Positions 22,026 to 34,878 are shown, counted from the stretch's first letter. The stretch is 64,000 nt of DNA from Zingiber officinale (GCF_018446385.1 NC_055998.1:19151173-19215172); one strand, 5' to 3'. A program made the numbers and translations. The notes: a model not told the origin generated them from the letters alone.

Positions 22026-23365
22026 GGGTTAGGAACATGACACTGAAGCAAAGGAGCACAACCCGAGCACCACCCCAAATCACTGAATCAGTGAGAAATG
22101 AAACAAATGAAGTACTAACGAGAAATAGAGCTGATGAAGTTACCTTGGAGCCATTTCTCTGGTTTTCGGAGAAAGAAAGAAATGCTGAGGCAGGAGGGAG
22201 GCGTCTAGGGTTCGGCGATCAAGGGGAAGAAGAAACGGGGGAAAAGAGAGCCGGTTAGGGCTTCGTAGGTAATGGGAAAGGAGGGAGTCGGGAGGAGTTA
22301 AAGCCAGGGATCGATCTATTCCCTGATCGGACGGCTGTTCGATCAGGAGAAATCCTGAACGATCAGATTCACCCGAGTGAATCGTCGACACCTGATCGGT
22401 GCCCGGACCGATCAGGGGGCTTTCTTCGTGCGCTGATCGGTCACTGGACCGATCAGATACCAAACAGAGAGTTTGGTTTCGTTCTGGATCGGTCAACAGA
22501 CCGATCCAGACTTTCCTGATCGGTCTGTGGACCGATCAGTGTCTGATAACCCGATTTCAGTAATTTCAGTAACTGAAATACTGAGCCATGAAGTCTGAAG
22601 AATCCGGAACTCAAGAATTCATAACTTCCCTAAGACATACCCTAGAACTTAGGAATCACCAAACACTAATATATTCGAAATATGATTTCTTATGGCCTGA
22701 ACTTGTTCATAATCCAAAAGTTTCAGATCTTATCAAACAAAACCTCACACTAACTCCAACCATATGGAGTTCTGTCTTCTTGGTCCTTAGAAGTTCAAAA
22801 CATATTTTTGCTAAACTCATCTCTATGATCAGGTTCAAATTTGTCAAAATATAAACAACTTGTCCTAATTTTTCAATCAAGGCATGAAAGCTGAAATTTT
22901 TTATCCTTGTTATGTTTAGTTTCAAGTTTGTCAAAATATATCCAAGTTGCTATTATTTCCTTTAACAACCTATCATTTTATCAATCAAAGTCATGAAATG
23001 AACCAAACAACAATACCAATCAACACATCAACCATCAACCATAATTAGATAATTTCTAGGCAAAAGTCCAACCAAGATTCCTTGGTTGGAATATATGAGT
23101 AAGATCTAGGAGCCAAATACACATGAATTATGTAATGACCTTCCCCATACTCAATTAATGTCTCTTCAACCTAATTATTCAAGGGATGCATGATACATTT
23201 TGAATAATTTGGTTGATCCTAGCATCTCACCCCATATTTAGCAAACAAAAACAATTTGTTAAACCTTATAGTTTGTGTGAGATGTCCCTAAGTTGCCCAA
23301 ATTAATTTCCTAATTTTTCTTGTCATTTTAATGGTCCTTATTGATCATGATGTGGTCAACATGAC
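22026..23365. other. SIRE-like internal spacer between RNase H and the third ORF
   Basis: No gene is supported here. The 22323-22539 hairpin cluster lies in it. Between 22590 and 22950 the sequence has a twice-repeated TTCAAGTTTGTCAAAATATA-like phrase. The rest is AT-rich. Confidence 0.6.
22323..22539. repeat. Hairpin cluster in the SIRE-like internal region
   Basis: Palindromes begin near 22323 (decayed), 22392 (loop CCCG, one arm mismatch), 22433 (ACTG), 22484 (AACA) and 22516 (TGTG). The same two outer-pair classes occur as elsewhere. It lies outside the LTR, so it is separate from the LTR clusters. Confidence 0.9.
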
Positions 23366-26300
23366 TTATTGAGCCAAACACATTCCCAATTCCCTCCTTA
23401 AATGACTAAATTCATTTTCCGGAAGGGGTTTTGTGAAAATGTCGGCTAAGTTTGACTTTGACTCAACATATGTGAGTGCAATGTCTCCCCTAGCTACGTG
23501 ATCTCTAATGAAGTGATGACGCACTTCAATGTGTTTGGTCCTTGAATGATGGACTGGATTTTTCGTTAGGTTTATTGTGCTAATGTTGTCACACAACACT
23601 TGCACTCCCTTATACGAAAGTCCATAATCTTCTAGAGTGTGAATCATCCATAACAATTGTGATACACTCTCTCCCATGGCAATGTATTCAGCCTCGGTCG
23701 TGGAGAGAGCAACACAATGTTGCTTCCGACTTGACCAACTAACTAATGATGAACCTAAGAATTGGCAACCCCCACTAGTGCTTTTCCGATCCAATTTGCA
23801 CCCAGCATAATCGGAATCGGTATAGCCTATCAAGTCAAAAGACTCTGTACGAGGGTACCATAGACCTACTCGAATTGTGCCCTTAAGGTATCTCAATATT
23901 CTCTTAACTGCAATTAAATGAGATTCCTTGGCACAGACTTGATATCGCACATGCCCACAGCAAAAGTATGTCTGGTCGACTAGCTGTGAGATATAGAAGA
24001 CTACCAATCATGCTTCTATATTGCGTTAGATCAATTGGTTTTCCACTCTCATCATTGTCAAGGCGAGTGTTTGTCGCCATTGGAGTGGACACTTCCTTAG
24101 AGTCACTCATATTGAATTTTCTAAGCATCTCTTGAGTGTATTTTGTCTGATGGACATAAATTCCATCTCGAGTTTGTTTGATTTCAAGTCCGAGGAAGAA
24201 TGTCAACTCTCCTACTAGACTCATCTCAAACTCACTTTCCATGTGAGAAATGAATTCATTCAAATAGCCCTTGTTATTTGAGCCACAAATTATGTCATCG
24301 ACATACACTTGGGCTACAAAAATATTTTCACCATCTCTACGCAGAAATAGTGTTGGGTCTATTTGGCCTCTTACAAAGCCCTTTTCTAATAGGTAAGTTG
24401 ACAACCTTTCGTACCATGCTCGAGGTGCTTGTTTAAGCCCATAAAGAGCTTTCTTGAGCTTGTACACGTGGTTTGGAACTTCGGTATTCACAAACCCCGG
24501 TGGTTGTTCAACATAGACCTCTTCTTTGATGAATCCGTTTAAGAAGGCTGATTTAACGTCCATTTGATAGAGCTTGAAACCTCTATGTGCAGCAAAAGCT
24601 AGCATCAAACGAATGGACTCTAATCGGGCCACGGGAGCATAAGTCTCATCATAATCGAGACCTTCGACTTGACTATAGCCCTTGGCTACAAGTCTTGCCT
24701 TGTTTCTTACAACTTCTCCCTTTTGATTTAACTTATTTTTGAAGACCCATTTAGTTCCAATAATGGTGGTCTTCTTAGGTCTAGGAACTAAGTCCCACAC
24801 TTGGCTCCTTTCAAATTGACCTAACTCATCTTGCATAGCTAAGATCCAATCAGGATCGTGCAATGCCTCATCAAATATTTTTGGTTCAATCTCTGAAATC
24901 AATGCGACTTCATTAGACTCATTTCTAAAGAATGACCTAGTCCTAACCCCTTGTTGGATGTCTCCCACAATTTGGTCTTGGGGATGACTAGTGGCTAACC
25001 TAGACTGCCTTGGTGTTGGCGGTGCCTCATGAGTGGTCTCACTCGGCACAGGCAAGGACTCAATATCAGGCAAAGGATCAGATTGAGTTCTTTGTTGCCT
25101 TTGCTCATCAACATCAGAGTCAACTTCGACTCGTTCTTCATTTTGATCATTCAAACTTAGATTTCTAAGTTCAAATTGAATTTCTCCTACATCCCTTGGT
25201 TGATCATTTAAGTTAGGGATTTCTTCAAAAGCTACATCAGAGGACTCTTCAATCAATTTAGTCCTATTGTTGTAAACTCGATAGGCTTTGCTGGTAAGAG
25301 AGTACCCGACCAGTATCCCTTGATCAGCCTTAGCCGTGAACTTCCCAAGATGATCCTTGGTGTTCAAGATAAACACCTTACAACCAAACACCCTAAGATG
25401 TTTAATTGTAGGCGGTTTCCCAAACCAAAGTTCATGGGGAGTCTTTCCTAAAAACCTATGTATTAAAACTCGATTTTGCATATAGCAAGCTGTATTCAGC
25501 CCATAAGTAGCTCGGTAGTGAGTACTCATTGAGCATGCTTCGTGCAGCCTCTTGTAGGACTCGGTTCTTTCTCTCCACAACCCCATTTTGCTGTGGGGTC
25601 CTTGGAGTAGAGAACTCATGCATATATCCCTTTTCTTGACAAAACTCTAAAAACCTATGATTTTGAAATTCCCTACCATGATCACTTCTAATGGTTTTAA
25701 TTGTTGTCGATTTTTCATTTTCAGTTCTTCTACAAAAGGAAATAAAAATATCTATAGTTTGGTCCTTATGTTTCAAAAAGAAAGTCCATGTGTATCTAGT
25801 AAAATCATCAACGATTACCAAGCAATATCTACTTCCATTCAATGATATTACACTACTGCAATCAAATAGGTCCATGTGCAATAAATCTAAAGTAGTAGAT
25901 GTACTTACAGTGCTTTTACCTTTATGAACAACTTTTGTTTGCTTACCCTTTTGACATGCATCACATAGTTTGGTCTTGTGGTACTTGATGCTGGGTAAGT
26001 CTCGCACTAATCCTTGGTTGGCCAACTTCCGGATGTTCTTCATGTTTACATGTGCCAACCTTCTATGCCATAGCCAAGACTCTTCTTCTTTCGACATGAA
26101 ACACTTAATCAAAGCATTAGTAGCACTTTTAAACGATACTTGATAAATATTATCAACCCTTGTGCCTACTAGTATTGTGTCAAGTGTGTCAATGTGTTTA
26201 ACCAAACATTGACTTGAATGAAATTCAATTGTGTAACCCGTATCACACAATTGACTGACACTTAGGAGATTAAAAGTCATCCCCTTGACTAGAAGGACAT

Positions 26301-26490
26301 TCTTGATATGGAAACATTCGGATATATGAATGTCTCCAACTCCTACAACCTTAAGGCTACCATTATTACCAAAAGACACATTACCTCTACTTTTGTTTTG
26401 AATGGTTGTAAACAGTGATTTGTCCCCGGTCATGTGCTTGGAGCATCCACTATCAACAAACCAAGTTGATAGATGCTCCCCCTCGACCAA
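23366..26490 (-). pseudogene. copia pol remnant: protease, integrase, reverse transcriptase, RNase H
   Basis: Three overlapping frames show a once continuous polyprotein. The protease has WFVDSGCSKHMTG. The integrase has a zinc finger (HRRLAHVN, then CDACQKGKQ) and core motifs DLLHMDLF, SDHGREF and [11 protein letters not shown]. Reverse transcriptase has [25 protein letters not shown] and the catalytic YVDDII. RNase H has YTDSDYAGC and STTEAEYIA, ending LADIFTKPLP. Frameshifts fall near 25500 (integrase/RT) and 23970 (RT/RNase H). All catalytic residues I could check are kept, so decay is by frameshift rather than by active-site loss. Confidence 0.93.
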
Positions 26491-26681
26491 TGCCTACAAG
26501 ACACGGAAGATAGAGGTTTTAGGTACCCAAATCTTGGGACCTAATGCTTCTACAACGAAAGACCTAGGAATCCATGCCTTGGTCATACCTTTCCTAGTTC
26601 CATGAGCCCTAGAAACATATGATCTACTATTTTGAGTTCTAGACATTAGAGAAATGAAACTCGACTCCTTGGGTTGATACC

Positions 26682-28117
26682 CTAACCCTTGTAGACTGCC
26701 CTTTGGCCATTTAGAATCATGTCTAGAGTCTTAGAGCTAGTTGAGAACTTCTCAAGCATTTTCTTGAGTTTCTCAACCTCACCCTTTAAAGTCTTGTTCT
26801 CATCCTCAAGGACTTCTAGATGTAGGTCATCGACCTCATCTTCCCTAATGGTCCTTAAGGTTTTTACTTCTTCTTTTAACAATTTATTTTCTGTTTTTAA
26901 CTTTTTAAGCAATGTAGATAAGTGAGTGATAATCTTATAACACTTTTCTATATGAGAAGAGGTTACCTCTTCATCATCCGACGATGATGAAGCCGCGGTT
27001 GAAGCGTCGCTCGAGTCTCCCTCACTTCCGGAGTCCGAAACCTCCCTTGCCATAAGTGCTAATTGTCGTGTGCTCTTTTCCATCTTCTCTTCTTCCTCCG
27101 ATGAGCTTGATGAGGACTCATCCCAAGTGGCCTTGAGAGCCTTCTTCTTCTTGACTCTTTCCTCCTTATTTTTGGCTCGTTCCTCCTTCCTCTTTAATTT
27201 TGGACACTCGCTCCGAATGTGTCCTTTCTTGCTACACTCATAACATATAACATTAGATTTATCAAAATTTTGATCATTAGTTTTACCTTTTCCTTTGTAT
27301 CTTCGGCTTCTTCTCATAATCCTTCTTACGAAGTTCGCCATCTCACTTGATGATGATCCACTTTCATCATCGGATTCGGAGGAAGAGGTGGATGAGGAAA
27401 TCTCCTTTTCCTTCTTCTTTTCCTTCTTCCTTCTTCCATCCTTGCTCTTTGGTCCTGCAAATAAAGCAATACCCTTCTCTTTTGACCTTTGTTAGCAAGC
27501 TCATGAAGTTCCATCTCACAGAAAAATTCATCTAGTTTAACAATGGAAAGATCCTTGGATACCTTGTAGGCATCTACCATAGATGACCACAAGGCATTCC
27601 TCGGAAAAGATTTAAGAGCGTACCTTACTAGATCGCGATTCTCCACTCGTTCGTCCACAGAGTGTAGACCGTTGATGATCTCCTTGAATCTCCCATGAAG
27701 TTCACTTACCGTTTCATTGTCCTTCATGGTTAGATTTTGGAGCTGATTCAAGAATAGGTCCCTCTTGGCAATCCGAGAATCTCGAGTTCCTTCTTGGAGC
27801 TCGATGAGTTTGTTCCATATGTCTCTTGCACTCGAGAACGGACCTACCTTGACGAGTTGGTCCTTGGCGATTCCACATTGCAAGGTGACCATAGCCTTGG
27901 CATCGGCTTGTGCTTTGCGGAGTTGTTCGGTAGACCACCTTGACGAATCGAGTTCCTTACCTTCTTCATCCTTTGGTGGTGTGTAACCTTCCTTGACTGA
28001 GAACCACATGACAATGTCGGTCTTGAGGTAATACTCCATGCGGCCCTTCCAATATTGAAAATCTGCTCCTTCGAAGTAGGGTGGTCGATTTGTGCTAAAG
28101 CCTTCCTTCATAGCCAT
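26682..28117 (-). pseudogene. copia gag remnant of the SIRE-like element
   Basis: Starts at an ATG 60 bp inside the 5' LTR, after the primer site. The N-terminal capsid-like region begins FSTNRPPYFEGADFQYWK and includes KVGPFSSARDIWNKLIEL and KSFPRNALWSSMVDAYK. A frameshift near 27480 is followed by a second frame with a CCHC zinc knuckle (CYECSKKGHIRSECPK), an acidic Ser-rich stretch and a Leu/Lys coiled coil. Gag is clearly homologous to that of the gag-only element at 34879-35809. Confidence 0.9.
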
Positions 28118-28162
28118 CCTTGTTTGCTCTTTTGGGTGTTAATCCGAATCAAAGAGCCCCTC

Positions 28163-28174
28163 GCTCTGATACCA
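28163..28174 (-). other. Primer-binding site of the SIRE-like element
   Basis: On the minus strand TGGTATCAGAGC lies 2 bp inside the 5' LTR. It is complementary to the 3' end of plant initiator tRNA-Met. Confidence 0.93.
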
Positions 28175-28176
28175 CT

Positions 28177-29859
28177 TGTTGGGATCTTAGATGGCTAGAG
28201 GGGGGGTGAATAGCCTCTTTGAAAACTTAAACACAATCTTTCTTAAAGAAAAACTTGTTAGCACAGCGGAAGTAGAAAACTAAAACGGAGGAAGAAAGAC
28301 ACACACAGCAGACACACGGATATACAAGGTTCAGGGATAACTTGAGCCTACTCCTTGGCGTGTCCGTAAGGAGGACGACTCCTTGATCTTTCGGTAGATC
28401 ACACCCCGGACAAAATTCGGCTAAAAATGTCTCCTTCTCGGTGGAGCAACCTCTCAACAGAGTCTCAGTTGATTATAGAATTAAGCACAAGACTTACAGT
28501 GGCTGAGAAGAATAATCAGATGAGCTTACAGCCACGCGGAGAAGAAACAGAGCAGAGAGTACACAACAACCTTCGTAGCAAGGAGCTCACAGCTTCACCA
28601 ACTTGCTTTCTGAAAGGATTGATCGATTGGAAAACAGAGAATTCAGTTTTTTTCTTTCTGAACCTCTCTTCTTCCTTCTTATGTCTCTCTGCTTTACTGG
28701 CTCGAATCACTGCCGCCTGCAGAATCGCTGCTGCCAACAAGGCGTAGCCAATCACCTCTCCTCCTCATCTGGTTCTCTGAACCCATGCCAATGGAAATCA
28801 CTGGCGTCTCTCGATACGAACCAATAAGTGGAGGTCAAACTGAGCGCAGCCCAATCGCAATCAGATTCGTCAGTCAACGTTGATGCCTCAAATGCATCTG
28901 TTGCAGCAAATCATAGTGTAAAGAGCACTTGTCTTCTTCTCTTAATGAAGCTTAATTTGAATTCAACCATGAGAGTGTGACCTGCAACCTGCAAGCTAAA
29001 AAGACTCACAGCAGATGGTTAAAAACAGATGGGTGAAAACAAATACGGCAATCAGAAAAAGTACATGCAAAACAAACAATATCGTGGGTCGGTCTGCAGA
29101 CCGATCCACGCTTTCTGAATCATCGCTGATAGGTCTGGCAGACCGATCAGGAACTAATCTGATCGGTCTCCAGACCGATCAGATGTCGCCGCGACTTCCG
29201 ATCGATGCGGACCGATCGGGCGTGATATCTGATCGGCGAGACCGATCGGATGTCGCTCTTCCTAAGCGCTCACGGCCTCGATCGGTCTCCGGCCGATCGG
29301 TAAAATCACGATAGCTGCGATCGATTTCGATCGGTCGATCGATGATCGATCGGTGGCCATCGATCGATTCTCGATCGGCCGACCGATCGGTGTCCAGTTT
29401 CCTGGATCGGCGCCGATCCGACTTCGACTCGCCCGGTCGAGCCCTCTCGACCTAGTCCGAGAAACGAGCTCCCTAGCCCTCTCCGACTTCATCTGGTCCT
29501 AGAGAACGAACTACCGAGCCCTCTCTGACTTCGCATGCCAAGTTTCCTTCTTGGACTTTTCAACACCAGATGTCCGATCACCCTTGATCCATCTGGATTT
29601 TCCCTTGCCTAGCTTCACTCACCAGGACTTGCACCTAGCTTCACTCACTAGGGTTTTCACCTGGCTTCACTCACCAAGATTTCCAATCTGCCTGGCTTCA
29701 CTCACCAGGACTTTCCAACTGCCTAACATCCCAGTTAGGACTTTCTCAATCAGGTCAACGAAGTCAACCTAGATTAGTAATCAATCTGAGTTAAATATCT
29801 GATACAAACTTAAATCAGTGTCAACAGCAAAACAACATCCAGGTCAGACTGTATCAACA
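28177..29859 (-). repeat. 5' LTR of the SIRE-like element
   Basis: Complete 1683-bp LTR from TGTTGGGATC to GTATCAACA, followed by the target duplication CTTAT at 29860-29864. It differs from the 3' LTR at many sites. Around 29180-29460 it shows small losses (for instance CTCTCGACC for CTCTCTGACC) that may be sequence or assembly errors. Confidence 0.93.
29084..29420. repeat. Hairpin cluster, rearranged form, in the 5' LTR
   Basis: Ordered units survive at 29084, 29126 and 29159. From about 29190 to 29420 the pattern collapses into overlapping CGATCGATC and partial arms, as in the solo LTR. It is the right-hand counterpart of 12446-12769. Confidence 0.8.
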
Positions 29860-29924
29860 CTTATAAGCTCCAAAACAGCTTATAAGCTGTTTTAGAGAGC
29901 TAATAAGCTCAGCCAAACACCCTC

Positions 29925-30937
29925 TTAAAGGAGGAAGCTATAGTGTTCATGGCATCGCGATTTGAGAGAAGGAACAAAGGAGCGCGATGGAGGAGAGCAT
30001 CACACGAGAGGGAGGAGCTTCGTCCCATCCTCTATTGATCGAGGGTTTCCATTTCCACCATCACCACCGCCAGCCACATCGCAAGCCACTACCGACCACC
30101 GATTGGGGATTTCCAGAGGTTCTCACACTATCATCTTCACCACCTGATCGGCGCGCCAAGCAAAGGATCTTCTTCCACCTTCCATCGTCGATCACCAGAG
30201 ATCCATCCTCCACCAGGATTAATGGGTTTACCTTTATTTGCCACTCCATTCCAGCTCCGGTGATCCATCTCCATTTTCATCTGCAGCCGCCATCATCAGA
30301 CGCCACCATCCGATTGCCGCCAAGCGTCTTCACTGCTGATCCGATCTGGCACGAGCTTAGGATGCCCTCGGGTTGTAAGCACGATTTAGATCCATATATT
30401 CCTCCATGTTTGATCTTCATGTTTTGGATGAACTGTAATAGATTAAACTTCCCAGATTCTAGATTTGGTTCAGATTTGAATGTTTAGTTTCGATTCATGA
30501 TTCATTTTCATTTTCTTCTTTACTTAATTGAGGAATTAGGGTTACATTGATTACTGTTATTGGTCATTTCTTTTAGTGCATTAGTTAAGCTTAGCTTAGA
30601 TATCTATTTCTCTAATAATTTCCTATTCGATGCAAGTATGGTAGGGTAGACTAGGTTTCATTAAATGCCTTAGGTTTTATTAATTACTTCTTGCTTCTTA
30701 AATTTCCTTACAATTTTATATGATAATAGCTTAGGTCTATTTCAATTGTTATTAGTTTAGGGTTCTCAAACCAATCCCCGAATCAATAACAATTCAATCC
30801 TAAGCTTTATCATGCATTGACTACATTTGTTGGGAGACGACCCGGGTCATTCCCTATGCTATATTAGTGTAGAGAAGTGTTTCAATACTTTATTATTTGA
30901 TACTCATTTCATGATAGAAATTGGGGTTTATCAAATT
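29925..30937 (+). mobile_element. Ty3/gypsy LTR-like sequence, copy B
   Basis: Duplicate of 13273-14285, with the same degenerate primer-site phrase after it. The 166-codon His/Pro-rich frame (29987-30487) is retained but unsupported as a gene. Confidence 0.5.
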
Positions 30938-31275
30938 TGGCATCCTTGTCGGGGAAGGAAGACACGCGTGAAGCAAAGGCTCAGTGATCCTGATCATCTT
31001 CACCATCATCGGCCGTCGGATCTCCATCCACCATTGGAGGTTTAAAAGATTTTCCTTCCCTATCCACTGCATCTAGCTCTGGTGATCCATCTTCTATACC
31101 ATCCGCAGACATCATCATCCATCAGTCCTTCTCCGCTAAGGTCCGATCATCTTCCAATCAACCACCGTACATTCCACCCCAAGAAGCCAGAGTAGAAAGG
31201 GATTTTCCTACTCGTCGGGGATCTCCAATTGAGGCATCCATCTCAGTCGACTTCAACTCCTCCAATCATCCCCAT

Positions 31276-31741
31276 TAGGGCTGCAAACGAATCGAACCGG
31301 CTCGCGAGTTTTTAGACCCGGCTCACGAGCTTTTCAAGCCAGCTCAAAAAATATTCGACTCGTATTCGAATTTATCGAATTCGAGTCGAACTCGAACATG
31401 TTCGAACTTTTTTTCAAGCCGAACTTGAGCTCAAATTATATTGTTTGAGCCGCTCGTGAGCCTTAATATTTATTAATAATATAAGTTAAATATATATTAA
31501 ATAAATAAATTTCGAGCCTTTTGAACTTATTTTCGAGTAATAATTCGAATAGTTCGTGAACATGTTCAAATATTTCGAGCTGAACTTGAACTGGGTCTTA
31601 ATTCGAACCGAACTCGAACTAAACATTTTGAATTTTTCAAGTTTTGAATCGAGCTCGAAATCGAATATACCTATTTCTAGCCGAATTTGAACCTTAAATT
31701 TTTCTGTATATTCGGCTCAATTCAATTCGTTTACACCCTTA
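31276..31741. mobile_element. hAT-type MITE, copy B
   Basis: Duplicate of 14624-15089, also 466 bp. The 8-bp duplication ATCCCCAT is at 31268-31275 and 31742-31749. It was present before the segmental duplication. Confidence 0.9.
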
Positions 31742-31749
31742 ATCCCCAT

Positions 31750-32387
31750 CCAATTTTTTATTTGCCGTTCTTCTTCCTCTCTACAATTTGATCTGGAACA
31801 AGCTTGGGAATGCCGTAGTTTGGTTAGTGAGCCCCTTTTTTATTCAGATATTCTCTTGTTATGATGTGTAGATCATTTTCTATGAGATTTAGTTGCTGAA
31901 TATGCTTAGTTAATTTCCCTTACACACTTTTATTTGAATTCAAATTCAATTCTAGTTTAGTTAATTGCATTTGATAGTTGGTTGTGTTGTTGTTCTTGTT
32001 TGATTCTCATTAAACTGTAGGTTTACTTGCTCTTTAAGTTCATGAGTTGATTTGAATTGTTAGTATAGTTTATTTTGAATCTTTTGTCAATTGTATGAAC
32101 TTTAGTTCTTTGATTAGTACTTTCATGAATTGTTTTTCAATGTAGTTTAGCAAGCCTCAGTTTTATTAGTTGCATCTTTTCATTCATGTTTGTGGGTTAG
32201 TGAAAGTCTAATTTTGTTAATTGCAATTGTTTCTCTTTCCTACCCTTAGATTTAGCAACTTACAAACAAACCCCTATTCTGAATAAACTTAATCATAGGA
32301 TTATCATGCATCGCCTATATTCCTTGTGAGATACGACTTGAGTCATACCCTATGCTACATTAGTATAGTTAGGGGGTTCGGTATTTT
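31750..32387 (+). mobile_element. Second gypsy LTR-like sequence, copy B
   Basis: Duplicate of 15098-15735 with only a few substitutions. Confidence 0.45.
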
Positions 32388-32391
32388 ATTT

Positions 32392-33350
32392 GTATCCATT
32401 ACACTACATAGTAAGTGAGGTTAAAGGGGTCATCAACCTCCTAAGCAGTTAGCGAATGAAGCTAAGAGGTCATTCAGTCTCTAAGCTTGCCAGAATGCTG
32501 AGCCGTTATAGTAAGTGAGGCTAAGAGGATTATTTACATTCGAGCCATTAGTGAGTGGGGCTAAGAGGGCTATTCAATCTCTGAGTATGCTAGTATGTCG
32601 AGCTGTTAGAGAGTGAGGCTAAGAGGGTTATTTGCTTCCAAGCCATTCATAAGGCCGCTATGCAAGAAGAGATAGACAAGCAAGAGGCTGCAATTTCATT
32701 TGATAAATCATGACTGCTTACAAGAATGAATTACAGAAAAGGAAAAACACATAACAGTAGTACTCGGGACTAGACCCTACAAGGCCTTAAATGGGTGGTG
32801 TGGCATGTCAAGGTCGTTTAAGTTCTTTTCCTTAGGGACCATTCAAGTACTAGGGCCCATAGTTGAGTCGGTGAGTGACTCGGTGAGGTCAATCCCAACG
32901 CGTCTCTAGGTTGCTGACATCCCCTATGAGCTGTACTTTTTTCCAAATGAAGTCTCTGACATGCAAAGAGCGAAGGATAACATGTTTGTTGTATGCTTGA
33001 CACATGCATTGTCGGTAGGCTATAATGTGTGTTTCCGCTTTCTCTTGGGTCTCTGCAACAAGGTCTAATTCGAGAAGTCTCTTATCTGAGTTCTCCTTGA
33101 CATCTCCATATGCATTGATCCACACTAATTAGAGCCACTATAGATTGGGATCTCTGCTTCTTCATCATAAATTAAGTGGAAAGCAGTCATTCTGGTGTTG
33201 TCACGTGGGGTTGTTTGATAAGCTCAGAGGACATTGGGAAGTTTTTTCTACCCATTTACTTTTGACATGATCAAGCTTGATGTTCAATCCTCAGATGAGT
33301 TCTCAATTGACTATTTCTGTTTGATCATTGCTTTGAGGGTAATAGACCAA
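32392..33350 (-). mobile_element. 3' end of the Tat-like gypsy element, copy B
   Basis: Integrase C-terminal remnant at 32889-33125 and degenerate GTGAGGCTAAGAGG repeats, as in copy A. It directly joins the gag-only chain through the GGTAA target site at 33351-33355. The rest of the same gypsy element lies at 52413 onward. Confidence 0.75.
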
Positions 33351-33355
33351 GGTAA

Positions 33356-34639
33356 TGTTGGTGCAAGGAACATCAGACGATCGAACATGTATTTTGATAA
33401 TGGCAAAGGGTTCAAAGTTAAGGTTACTTGTTATCTAACAAGTATGAATAAGCTTGTAGGAAAGTCCTAAGTGTTCTTAGGTAAAAAGTTCTAGTGAATT
33501 CTAGGCAAGTTGAAACCCCCTAGGGGGGAGGTAACCCTAGGTCCTAGGGGGTGGTAACCCTACGTTATGGAAAATCCTAACTGCGGTTAGATAATGAAAA
33601 CTTGGCGGGTCAAGGACTTTGGGCGAAATTTTAGAATTGATGACTCTAGGTGAAAATCCTGAGGGTCACCGTTCAGGTGGAAGATTGAATGTGTCGTGGA
33701 GCAGATGTCCAGTATGAAGTCCTGAAGTCTCGGAGTTGAGCAAAAGTCCAAATAGTTTGGAGGACCGGTCTAGCAAAATGTAATTTCTCCTGAGAGAAGT
33801 AGGTGATGACGCGTTCCTCGAAGAGGGAACAATAGTAGGTGAGGACGCATTCCTCAAAGAGGGAACAGTAGGCGTCGATTTGACCTAGAGTTTCAGTGAA
33901 ACTAAAAACCAGGATCGGGCAGTCCGAAGAATGTCAAAACTTATATTTCATTACATATTATTGTCTAGACTAGCTTGTTTTGCAGAAAATTGAACGAAAA
34001 CTGGTGGTTCGAGCGCCCGAACTCCCTTCGGGAGCCCGAGAAGCTTCTGCCCTCGTGAGGCACTTGGGCAGGCACCTTTGCGGTCCAGGCGCCTTCGCTG
34101 TCTGGGCGCCTTCGCGGTCTAGGCACCCGGAACGCCAAACTTTATCTCATTGCCAAGCTGGAGCATGCTAATTAGACGGGCCTACGTCACAGTCCAAGCA
34201 CCCGGAAGGGATCCAAACGCCCGAAATAGCCTATAAAAGCAGCATTCGACCAACACCTCAAAAATAAGATTCCAAGCAACTTTCACTTCTTCATGCTACT
34301 GTGAAAACGCTTCCTCGACGCTCAAAAGCTGCCCCGACGACCACTGCGCCGAGGATTTAAATTTCCGAATCGTTGGTATTCTTTAATTTTACTAATTACT
34401 TATAATCATTGTACTTGTATTCTCTATAATTAATTAGTGATTGCCCAACGAAAGCACTCTCACGTGCGACCCTTGGAGTAGGAGTCACCACATGTTCTGA
34501 ACCAAGTAAATCTTGGTGTGTTTGCGATTGTTTGTTTTCGTCTTTATTCCGCTGCCTTTACTCTATCTGATTATTTTTAATCAAACGTGAAAGCCACGAG
34601 CACTATTTATCCCCTCTCCTCCAGCACAACGATCCTACA
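33356..34639 (+). repeat. LTR 1 of the gag-only chain
   Basis: TGTTGGTGCA to GATCCTACA, near-identical to copy A at 16704-17987. It contains CTATAAAAGC near 34230 and the GC-rich palindromic block at 34005-34215. Confidence 0.92.
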
Positions 34640-34640
34640 A

Positions 34641-34653
34641 TTAGTATCAGAGT
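34641..34653 (+). other. Primer-binding site, unit 1 of the gag-only chain
   Basis: TTAGTATCAGAGT is a decayed initiator-Met site; the better preserved form TTGGTATCAGAGC is in unit 2 at 40258-40270. Confidence 0.75.
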
Positions 34654-34878
34654 GGGGTTGCTTCGAATAGGTGAAACCACCATTCAAGCAAGTGTTTTGT
34701 GGTTTAGTCGTTAAATTTTTGGAGTCGATCGAGATCGGTATAATTGCCCCTTCTAATCATCTTTCTTGCAAGTTGGGAAACACCACTTGAGTTCGTTAGT
34801 TGTTTTTATCTCCCGCACTACTAATCCAAGACTAGGTCTTGGAACAAGTCTTATTTTTCTATGTGCGAGATTTTTTCA

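Larger units (their letters stand above)
18663..29859 (-). mobile_element. SIRE-like Ty1/copia retrotransposon with third ORF; left LTR truncated
   Basis: Element order on the minus strand: 5' LTR 28177-29859, primer site, gag, protease, integrase, reverse transcriptase, RNase H, a third ORF, polypurine tract, 3' LTR 18663-20174. Internal region is 8002 bp. The protease-integrase-RT order defines copia. The long LTRs, initiator-Met primer site and extra ORF after pol suggest the SIRE/Maximus lineage. The coding regions carry at least four frameshifts, so it is dead. The 3' LTR lacks about 125 bp at its outer end, which is replaced by the segmental duplication junction. The target duplication CTTAT remains on the right side (29860-29864). 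Confidence 0.9.
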
